Source: Roseiarcus sp036488815
GTDB lineage: Bacteria; Pseudomonadota; Alphaproteobacteria; Rhizobiales; Beijerinckiaceae
Length of the DNA: 64,000 bases
NCBI GenBank assembly: GCA_036488815.1
Contig: DASXGX010000010.1
Coordinates: forward strand, 29,627-93,626
Direction of reading: 5' to 3'
Positions 25,962 through 32,520 of the stretch are shown piece by piece. The position numbers were made by a program, and so were the translations under genes. The first letter of the stretch is position 1; each line of letters begins with the position of its first letter. The notes under the pieces are model-generated. The model ran no database searches and had not been told where the DNA came from. It worked only from the letters and a program-made list of their open reading frames with translations.

Positions 25962-26276
25962 TTAGTGGGCTTCTTTCGAGGCCGTTGATCGTGGTGGCCG
26001 GCTTCTCGAGCAGAAGCTCCCGACCGAAGGAGGACACACGCAACTTGGAATGGGCCAGTTCTTCTGCTCCAGGACGTGGTCAGAGAACTCGTTGGCCAGC
26101 ACGAAGCCGACGCGGCGCTGCCGATGTGGGTGAGGCCGGCGCCGGGTCAAAAGGCAGCGGGCCGGTTCCGGATGATCGATCGGCAGACGAATGCGCTTCT
26201 CGGCGAACTTCGGGACAACGGTCCCCTCGACAATGCCTTTTGCGCCGGCCTTGTCGATGTACTGGATCGCTCTCAT
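25962..26276 (-). CDS. Unrecognised reading frame between dehydratase and GntR genes (possible gene remnant)
   Basis: A frame of 104 codons starts at ATG 26276, overlapping the end of the GntR gene by 4 bases in ATGA fashion, as coupled genes do. The first 40 residues (MRAIQYIDKAGAKGIVEGT and on) look like a normal protein start. After a Pro/Arg-rich stretch, VGFVLANEFSDHVLEQ again looks coding, then composition breaks down. Other frames further down (25980-26050) also look partly coding. The region may be a decayed gene with frameshifts, and no family was recognised. The GntR-dehydratase gap (about 375 bases) holds nothing else. Confidence 0.3.
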   Translation of the reverse strand: MRAIQYIDKAGAKGIVEGTVVPKFAEKRIRLPIDHPEPARCLLTRRRPHPHRQRRVGFVLANEFSDHVLEQKNWPIPSCVCPPSVGSFCSRSRPPRSTASKEAH

Positions 26277-27031
26277 GGCGAACGTCCTGTCGATATGGGA
26301 AGGGAATTGGAAGTGACGCCCTCACGGATCTCGGCGAGCGCCACGATGATCGCGTCGGTGGGGTAGGCGATGTCGTCGCGCATCGCCTTGCGGGCCCGCT
26401 CGGCGTCGCGCTCGTGCAGCGCCGCGACGATCTCCTGGTGAAACCGCGTGCTCGGACGGAGGGGTTCCGGACCTCGCTGATGCAACAGCCGCTGCAGCGG
26501 GCCGTTTCGCAACCAGAAGTTCTCGATCATTTCGCGCAGCATCGGCATGCGAGCGGCGTCGTAAATCGTGAAATGGAACGCTCTGTTCGCGTGCTGCATG
26601 CGAATCGCGTCGCCGTCCTGCCGCGCCTGCAAATATTCCTGATGGAACCGCTCCACCTGTTCCATTTCGGCGGCGGTTATGCGTGTGGCGGCCTCGGCGG
26701 CGGCGAAGCCCTCGAGCTCCATCCGGATCCGGCGACTCTCCCTGACTTCGGCGACCGTCGGGATGGGCACGCCGACGGTGCGGTTTTGCGCGGTTTCCAG
26801 CGACCCCTCCGCAGCCAGACGATTGAGCGCCTCGCGCACCGGCGTGTTGCTGGTGCCGAATTCCTTGGCCAGTTCGCGCAATTTCAGCTTGGCCCCCGGG
26901 GCGAACAGGCCATCGAGCAGCATGGCGCGCAGCTTGCCGTAGATCATCAGGGCGCGGTGTGGCTCTCCGGTCCCACGCGCCGTGACGGGCGGCTTGGACG
27001 ATCGCGATGAGAGGGAAGCCTCGGACGTCAT
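26273..27031 (-). CDS. GntR-family regulator with FCD ligand domain
   Basis: A 252-residue regulator. A winged helix of about residues 25-95 contains LKLRELAKEFGTSNTPVREALNRLAAEGSLE, the FadR-subfamily pattern. The C-terminal all-helical FCD domain follows (HANRAFHFTIYDAA, then FHQEIVAAL, with metal-binding Asp/His positions). Such regulators usually repress sugar-acid operons and are released by the substrate or its product. It is divergent from the enolase-superfamily gene, and two palindromic half-site pairs lie in the 80-base gap between them, the likely binding sites. The UxaA gene downstream on the same strand may share its transcript. Confidence 0.88.
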   Translation of the reverse strand: MTSEASLSSRSSKPPVTARGTGEPHRALMIYGKLRAMLLDGLFAPGAKLKLRELAKEFGTSNTPVREALNRLAAEGSLETAQNRTVGVPIPTVAEVRESRRIRMELEGFAAAEAATRITAAEMEQVERFHQEYLQARQDGDAIRMQHANRAFHFTIYDAARMPMLREMIENFWLRNGPLQRLLHQRGPEPLRPSTRFHQEIVAALHERDAERARKAMRDDIAYPTDAIIVALAEIREGVTSNSLPISTGRSP

Positions 27032-27049
27032 ATTTTACGATAACAGCGC

Positions 27050-27078
27050 TTGACTATTGTTGCAACACTTCGCATGTT
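27050..27078 (+). promoter_or_regulatory. Candidate sigma-70 promoter of the enolase-superfamily dehydratase gene
   Basis: TTGACT (27050-27055), a 17-base spacer, then CATGTT (27073-27078). It is 34 bases before the GTG start. The -35 is strong and the -10 is weak. One operator copy lies inside the spacer and the other begins at the -10, so bound repressor would block RNA polymerase. Confidence 0.45.
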
Positions 27079-27089
27079 TGTTACAACAA
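27057..27089 (+). promoter_or_regulatory. Two GntR-type operators, TTGTT-NN-AACA(A), 21 bases apart
   Basis: TTGTTGCAACA at 27057-27067 and TTGTTACAACAA at 27078-27089 are two copies of one palindrome. Their centres are 21 bases apart, two helical turns, so dimers would bind the same face of the DNA. They lie between the divergent GntR and dehydratase genes. Short palindromes with T-x-G-T and A-C-x-A halves are usual for FadR-type GntR proteins. Confidence 0.65.
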
Positions 27090-27111
27090 ATGTTGAGAAC
27101 GGAGTTCAGTC

Positions 27112-28305
27112 GTGCGCATTGCCCGAGTCGAAGCTATCCGCGTCCCAGAGCCCACATGGACAAACCCGCAGTGGTGGAGCACCAGTCCGATGGACGCGCT
27201 CTATGAAGCGGGCGACCGGACGAAGGTCGGCGCCATGGGGATTTTCAACAAGCCGATCTCCGCCGCCGGCGAAGACGTGTTCGCGATCATCGTGCGGGTG
27301 ACGGTCGAAGACGGGACCACGGGGCTCGGCGTAGTCGGGCTGGGGTCGGAAGCGCTGGCCAGCATCGTCGAGACCCGGTTGGCGCCGCTGGTGATCGGCC
27401 AGAGTGCGTTCGACGTGGAATTGCTGTGGGAGATGATGTTCCGGAGCACCATCAACATCGGCCGCAAAGGCTTGGTGCTGGAAGCTATCAGCGGCGTCGA
27501 CATCGCCCTCTGGGATCTGATGGGCAAGTCCGTCGGCCGGCCGGTGTACGATCTGCTCGGAGGCCGAACGCGCGACAAGATCCGCGCCTACGCGAGCGCC
27601 GGCTATGCGATGGAGGATCTCGACCAGGTGGTGGAAATGGCGCGCGGCTATCGCCGCGACGGCTTCACCGCGATGAAGATGCGCTTCGGCTGGGGCCCGC
27701 GCGACGGACGCGCCGGCATGCGTCGCAACGTGGACATGGTGAAGCGCCTGCGCGAAGCGATCGGCGACGACATGGACCTGATGACCGACGCCTATATGGG
27801 CTGGACGACCCAATACGCCATCGAGATGCTGCATCTACTCGAGCCGTACCAGATCGCTTGGCTCGAGGAGCCCCTGCTGCCGGAGGACTATGACGGCTAC
27901 GCGCGTCTTCGCGCCGCTTCGCGCATCGCGATTGCGGGCGGCGAACACGAATTCACGCGCTTCGGCTTTAAGCAGCTCATCGCCAATGGCTGCGTCGACA
28001 TCGTTCAGTTGGACGTGAACCGCTGCGGCGGCTTCACCGAGGCGCGAAAGATCGTCGCTCTCGCGCAGGCCTACCAGTTGCCTGTGGTGCCGCACGCCCC
28101 GGACATCCACAACGTCCATTTGGTGATGGCGAGCGTCAACATCCCGCTGATCGAGCACTTCCCGCAGCACGGCCGCGACGGCGATACGTTTTTGGGCGAA
28201 CTGGTCACGGGCGCGCCCGACGTGCGCGGCGGCTATATGTACGTCGACGCCAAGCCGGGTCTCGGGGTCGAGCTCAACACCGCAGTCGTTCAGCCGGCCG
28301 CGTAA
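27112..28305 (+). CDS. Enolase-superfamily sugar-acid dehydratase, L-rhamnonate dehydratase-like
   Basis: A 397-residue member of the mandelate racemase/muconate lactonising enzyme group. Metal ligands are expected in DLMTDAYMGW (Asp), WLEEPLLPEDYDGYA (Glu) and IAGGEHEFTRFGF (Glu), and the general base is His in VVPHAPDIHNVH. The pattern LLPEDYDGYA...GGEHEFTR...VNRCGGFTEA is closest to the rhamnonate dehydratase subgroup. It would convert a sugar acid to its 2-keto-3-deoxy form. The start is GTG 27112 behind GGAG (27101-27104). Regulation by the divergent GntR protein is strongly suggested by the operators. Subgroup is moderately sure; rhamnonate itself is a guess. Confidence 0.85.
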   Translation: MRIARVEAIRVPEPTWTNPQWWSTSPMDALYEAGDRTKVGAMGIFNKPISAAGEDVFAIIVRVTVEDGTTGLGVVGLGSEALASIVETRLAPLVIGQSAFDVELLWEMMFRSTINIGRKGLVLEAISGVDIALWDLMGKSVGRPVYDLLGGRTRDKIRAYASAGYAMEDLDQVVEMARGYRRDGFTAMKMRFGWGPRDGRAGMRRNVDMVKRLREAIGDDMDLMTDAYMGWTTQYAIEMLHLLEPYQIAWLEEPLLPEDYDGYARLRAASRIAIAGGEHEFTRFGFKQLIANGCVDIVQLDVNRCGGFTEARKIVALAQAYQLPVVPHAPDIHNVHLVMASVNIPLIEHFPQHGRDGDTFLGELVTGAPDVRGGYMYVDAKPGLGVELNTAVVQPAA

Positions 28306-28378
28306 AGCTGCCCCTGGCTGTTCTCGGCGCGCATCATCGCGAGCGCGTCGGCAAGCTGGGCGAGGATGGCCGCGCTAC

Positions 28379-29059
28379 TCATCCACCGCTGTCATCCTCT
28401 CGCCGGGCAGGGCGCCGCCCCTGATCGACCAGCCCACGGCTCCAGTTCGCGACGCGCTCGGCCATTGTGAGCATGTGGTCGGCGGCGGTGAGGCCGGAGA
28501 TGGCCTTGCGAGGCTTCAGGTCATGATCGCCGTCTTCGAGCCAGAGGATCTCGATCGCCGGCGAAAGCTTGTAGGCGCTGACTTCGCCACGGTCGCCGAA
28601 AAGGTCGCGGGTTCCCTGTACGATCAGGGCCGGGGTCTGCAGGTCGACGAGGTGCGCAGTGCGCAACTGCTCGGGTTTCCCGATGGGATGGAAGGGATAG
28701 CCGAGACACAGCAGCCCCGCGATGCGGCCGGAGGCGTAGAGCGGGTCGGCGATCATGCTGGCGACGCGCCCACCCAGCGATTTTCCGCCAATAACGAGAC
28801 GTCCGGTTGGCGCGAGCGCATCGATCGCAGCGATGTACTCGGCCTTGAGCGCTTCGGCCCGCGGCGGCGGCTTTTTCCCTGAGGGGGTGCGGCGAGACGC
28901 CATATAGCCAAACTCGAAGCGCGCGACGCGCAGCCCGGTGGCTGCGAGCGCCTTCGCGTTGGCGCTCAGCGACGCCGAATCCATCGGCGCGCCGGCCCCG
29001 TGGGCCAGCAGAATGGTCAGCTCCGCCTCGGGCGGGCCATCGAACAGAAACGTTGTCAT
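28379..29059 (-). CDS. Small alpha/beta hydrolase (dienelactone hydrolase-like, KANL3/Tex30 group)
   Basis: A 226-residue cytoplasmic hydrolase without a cap domain. LLAHGAGAPMDSASL is the oxyanion loop. The nucleophile Ser is in IGGKSLGGRVAS, the acid Asp in QGTRDLFG, and the base His in DGDHDLKPRK. The GGKSxGGR nucleophile elbow marks a widespread family of unknown substrate. It converges with the rhamnonate-dehydratase-like gene and shares no obvious operon. Confidence 0.8.
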   Translation of the reverse strand: MTTFLFDGPPEAELTILLAHGAGAPMDSASLSANAKALAATGLRVARFEFGYMASRRTPSGKKPPPRAEALKAEYIAAIDALAPTGRLVIGGKSLGGRVASMIADPLYASGRIAGLLCLGYPFHPIGKPEQLRTAHLVDLQTPALIVQGTRDLFGDRGEVSAYKLSPAIEILWLEDGDHDLKPRKAISGLTAADHMLTMAERVANWSRGLVDQGRRPARREDDSGG

Positions 29060-29201
29060 TTCGCGCCATCGTATTTGCTGCTGACGCCCATCGCGAGGTC
29101 GCCGCCGGCGCGCCGCACAGCATTCGCCGCTTCAGCAAACTGAGAACGCGGCTGCACGCCCGGCTTTCGCGAGGAAGCGCGCAGCCCCGCGAACACGCGT
29201 C

Positions 29202-30263
29202 CTACACGCTCGCCTTTGCGTCCAATTCGTCATAACCCCTGGCGCGATAGATCACCACGGAAAGCAACCAGCTCGCCGCGAACACGCCGATGATGAGATA
29301 ACCGAGCACGCCGAAATTGTCGTTGAGCGACCCGATCGCGTCCCAGAACGGACCGTCGAGTTTGAACGTGTCCCCGACCAAGCCGAGCGTCTCGATACCG
29401 CCGATCAGCACTGCGACGATGACCGACACAGCCGTAATGGTGATGTTGTAATAGAGCTTGCGGATCGGCTTCATGAAGGCCCAGCCGTATGCCCCAAGCA
29501 TCAGCACCGCGTCGGTCGTATCGACGAGCGTCATGCCGGCGGTGAAAAGCGCCGGAAAGACCAGCAACGTGCTGAGCGACGCGCCCCTGACGGCCTGCGT
29601 CGCCGATATGCCGAACAGCGCCACCTCCGTGGCGGTGTCGAAGCCGAGTCCGAACAGGAACCCGATCGGGAAGAGGTGCCAGCTCTCGCTCACGAGTTTG
29701 AACAGCGGGCGGAAGAGACGCGCGAGAAACCCACGATTGTTGAGCAGGAGATCGAAGTCGTCGTCGGAGAACGGCTCGCCGCGTTTGACCGCCTGGAACG
29801 TCCGCCAAACCGAGATCAGGACGACGATGTTGAAGGCCGCCAACAAAAACAGGAAGAGCGCGGACACACTTGTGCCCAGGATTCCGCCGACCGCTTTCCA
29901 TTCCTCGAGCCGCGAGTTCACTTGTGACGCAGCGACGCCGACCGCGACCGCCATCAAGACCACCACAGCCGAGTGGCCGAGCGAGAAGAAAAATCCGACG
30001 CCGACGGGCCGCTGGCCCTGCTGCATGAGCTTGCGGGTCGAATTGTCGATCGAGGCGATGTGGTCCGCATCGACAGCGTGGCGCAGCCCGAACGTGTAGG
30101 CGAGAAACGCCGAACCGAAAAGGACAGGGTTGTCGCGCAGCGCGAGGAACGCCCATAGCCAGACAACGACATTCGCGGCGGCGAGGAGCGCGTAAAGAGC
30201 AATCAGACGGCGACGAACGTTCGCGTCGCTTTCATTCCAGAGGCGGGAGACAAATCCAGGCAT
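29202..30263 (-). CDS. Nickel/cobalt permease, NiCoT (HoxN/NixA) family
   Basis: A 353-residue membrane protein with about eight spans. The family signatures are all present: RHAVDADHIASIDNSTRK in the second helix (metal-binding His/Asp), FFFSLGHSAVVVLMA, GLGFDTATEVALFG and AGMTLVDTTDAVLM. It imports Ni(II) or Co(II) across the inner membrane with high affinity. A cobalamin riboswitch directly upstream on the same strand shuts expression when vitamin B12 is plentiful, which points to cobalt rather than nickel as the physiological substrate. Confidence 0.93.
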   Translation of the reverse strand: MPGFVSRLWNESDANVRRRLIALYALLAAANVVVWLWAFLALRDNPVLFGSAFLAYTFGLRHAVDADHIASIDNSTRKLMQQGQRPVGVGFFFSLGHSAVVVLMAVAVGVAASQVNSRLEEWKAVGGILGTSVSALFLFLLAAFNIVVLISVWRTFQAVKRGEPFSDDDFDLLLNNRGFLARLFRPLFKLVSESWHLFPIGFLFGLGFDTATEVALFGISATQAVRGASLSTLLVFPALFTAGMTLVDTTDAVLMLGAYGWAFMKPIRKLYYNITITAVSVIVAVLIGGIETLGLVGDTFKLDGPFWDAIGSLNDNFGVLGYLIIGVFAASWLLSVVIYRARGYDELDAKASV

Positions 30264-30352
30264 GACACCCTCGCATGCGTTGGTTTCAACAAATTCGGCG
30301 CGATCACACCCCTGCGCAGGCCTCGAGAGGCTTGCTCAGGGCGCGATCTCGC

Positions 30353-30534
30353 CGCGCGTCGATGGCAGGTCTCCTGGCTCGCGGGTCACCGCTCGACGCC
30401 GGCCTTCCCAGGTTTCCCCAGTGGCTCTGAATGGCGACGAACTCACCGCTTACAGTTGCGGGGGCAGCTGCGGATTTGGACGAAACGTCCGCACCGCATT
30501 CCCTTTTGATCCCCAACAGGGGAACCATCGCGCC
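30353..30534 (-). ncRNA. Cobalamin (vitamin B12) riboswitch
   Basis: On the minus strand the conserved elements occur in order: GGTTCCC near the 5' end, AAAGGGAATGCGGTGCG, CCCCGCAACTGTAAGCGG, GCCACTGGG, CTGGGAAGG, GACCCGCGAGCCAGGAGACC, and the B12 box AGCCAGGAGACCTGCC (complement at 30364-30378). Closing stem P1 pairs GCGATGG with CCATCGACGC. A GC-rich hairpin (GCCTC-TC-GAGGC inside CCCTG/CAGGG) downstream is the likely expression platform. It controls the NiCoT gene 89 bases on. Confidence 0.93.
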
Positions 30535-30606
30535 CATGCTAGGCGAGCGAAACCGGCAAAGCAACCGGACTGCCGTTCGCGAGTTTTGAGGGGCCGCGCG
30601 TCGCGC

Positions 30607-32070
30607 TCAGGGTATGAGGACGAGCGATCCGACCGTCGCGCGGCCTTCGAGGTCGGCGTGGGCGCGGCGCACGTCGGGGAGCGGGTAGAGGCGCGGTTGA
30701 TCCGCGACGACGGCGCCCGAGGCGAGCGCTTCGAAGAGGCGGCGTGACTGCAGTCCAATCTTGTCGGCCGTGTCGGTGTAGTGGCCGTAGTTCGGCCGCG
30801 ACAGGGTGACGGATCGATTCGCCAAAGCGTCGATCGAACGGGATCCGACGTCGCCGGACGCCTGACCGAAACTGACGAGATGGCCGCGCGGCGCAAGACA
30901 CGCGATCGACGTTTCGAACGTGTCGGCGCCGACGGCGTCGTAGACGACATCGACGCCGCGTTCGCCGGTCAGCCGGCGCACTTCCTCCGCCAAATCAGGA
31001 CGTCCCGCGAGAAGCGCCTCGTCGCAACCGGCCCGGCGGGCGGCCTCCGCCTTCGCCTCGGTCGACGTTACGCCGATGACACGGGCGCCGATGGCCTTGG
31101 CCCAGCGGCATAAGATCTGTCCGACGCCGCCCGCCGCGGCGTGGACCAGAATGTGGTCGCCCGGCTTCACGGCGTAGACGTCGTGCAGCAGAAAGCTCGC
31201 CGTCATGCCCTTCAGCATCAGGGCGGCGGCCTTCACGTCGCTGAGCGACGAAGGCAGGCGGACGAGCATGTCGGCGCGCATGTTGCGCAAATTCGCATAG
31301 GCGCCTGGGGGCGCGCAGGCGTAGGCGACGCGATCGCCTGGCTTCAGCGCGGATACCCCAGGCCCGACGCTTTCGACGACCCCCGCCGCCTCCATGCCGA
31401 GCACGCCGCCGGGGGGAACCATGGTAAAGCTGCCGCGGCGGCAATAGACATCGATGAAATTGAGGCCGATCGCGGTTTGCCGGATGCGAACCTCGCCTGC
31501 GCCGGGATCGGCAACCTGAATCGGGCGAAGCTCCATCGCTTCAGGGCCTCCCCAACGCGCGAGGACGACCGCCACAGCGTCTCTTCCGCCGTGTGGCCGG
31601 GGAGGCGCGGCCGAACGCGCCTGCGGCGCCGCCTCGCCGGAGACGGCGCGGCGGAGAGCCTCGAACCCGGCGTCGATGATTTCTTCGCGCACGAAGCGCG
31701 TCAGCGGGTCGCGCTCAGCGGGCGGCGGTTCGAACTCCGCGCGCCATTCGCAAAAGGTCGAACCGTCGCTGCTGACGGGGCTCAGTCGCATCTCAGCGAC
31801 ATAATTGCGCAGGGGAACCGGAGCCTCGACGATGAAATAGCGGAAGCTGTGATCCCGGTCCGACAGCGACAGGAGTTGCTCGCGCAGCATGGCGCCGTCG
31901 CGTAGCTGGAAATGCCTTATGCAGCCGACCTTGTCGGACGGCTCGCCGAATTCGACCTCGCTGCGCTCGACCGCGGGATGCCAGCGATCGTGACCGTTGA
32001 AGTCGCGCAATATCGCCCAGACGCGATCGATCGGCGCCGCAATGACGGTCGAACGGCGAATGCGCGCCAT
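30607..32070 (-). CDS. Fusion of an SRPBCC (START-like) domain to a quinone oxidoreductase
   Basis: A 487-residue two-domain protein. Residues of about 1-146 form an SRPBCC lipid- or ligand-binding fold (STVIAAPIDRVWAILRDFNGHDRWHP). After a 20-residue Ala/Pro/Arg linker, about 165-487 is a zinc-free quinone oxidoreductase (zeta-crystallin type): GLNFIDVYCRRGSF, GMEAAGVVESVG, and NADPH-site HAAAGGVGQILCRWAK. The second half alone is the normal length of that enzyme. The start codon follows the stop of the stand-alone SRPBCC gene by one base, so translation is coupled. It is the last gene of the long minus-strand operon. The SRPBCC part is a paralogue of the gene before it. Confidence 0.85.
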   Translation of the reverse strand: MARIRRSTVIAAPIDRVWAILRDFNGHDRWHPAVERSEVEFGEPSDKVGCIRHFQLRDGAMLREQLLSLSDRDHSFRYFIVEAPVPLRNYVAEMRLSPVSSDGSTFCEWRAEFEPPPAERDPLTRFVREEIIDAGFEALRRAVSGEAAPQARSAAPPRPHGGRDAVAVVLARWGGPEAMELRPIQVADPGAGEVRIRQTAIGLNFIDVYCRRGSFTMVPPGGVLGMEAAGVVESVGPGVSALKPGDRVAYACAPPGAYANLRNMRADMLVRLPSSLSDVKAAALMLKGMTASFLLHDVYAVKPGDHILVHAAAGGVGQILCRWAKAIGARVIGVTSTEAKAEAARRAGCDEALLAGRPDLAEEVRRLTGERGVDVVYDAVGADTFETSIACLAPRGHLVSFGQASGDVGSRSIDALANRSVTLSRPNYGHYTDTADKIGLQSRRLFEALASGAVVADQPRLYPLPDVRRAHADLEGRATVGSLVLIP

Positions 32071-32071
32071 G

Positions 32072-32509
32072 TCAGCGGCTGAAGCGCTGTTTGAGCGCCT
32101 GGAGGCCGGCCGCAAAGACATTGCGGCCGATCTGCTGGACGAGCGCATCCTCGCGATCGGGCGCGGCGTCGAACTCCGCGTCCCATGCGGCGAAGGCGTG
32201 ATCGAGGTCCGTCACCGGAGAAAGTCGAAAGGTCGCGTAATAGTTTTCGACCCCCATCGGACTTTCCAGGATCGAATAGCCGAACGACATCTCGTAGTCC
32301 GACAGTTCGAGCAATTGCTCGCGGATACGGCCGCCGTCCTTGAGGCGGAAATTGCGGATGCAGCCGACTTGATCCGACGGTTTGTTTTGCTCGATCCGGC
32401 TTTCCGCGACGAAAGGGGTCCATTTCGGCAAGGCGTTGAAATCCCGCACCACGGCCCAGACTGCGGCGGGCGGCGCGGGGACGACTGTCGAGGCGTAGAC
32501 TTTGGCCAT
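32072..32509 (-). CDS. Stand-alone SRPBCC-family protein
   Basis: A 145-residue polyketide-cyclase/dehydratase-like SRPBCC protein. The helix-grip start VVPAPPAAVWAVVRDFNALPKWTPF is typical. It shares long collinear similarity with the N-terminal domain of the next gene (both have PSDxVGCIRxFxLxDG, then REQLLxLSD, then FRLSPV or MRLSPV), showing tandem duplication. It starts 11 bases after the flotillin gene ends. No catalytic residues can be assigned; binding of a hydrophobic ligand is the family role. Confidence 0.82.
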   Translation of the reverse strand: MAKVYASTVVPAPPAAVWAVVRDFNALPKWTPFVAESRIEQNKPSDQVGCIRNFRLKDGGRIREQLLELSDYEMSFGYSILESPMGVENYYATFRLSPVTDLDHAFAAWDAEFDAAPDREDALVQQIGRNVFAAGLQALKQRFSR

Positions 32510-32520
32510 CGTCTTTTGCC

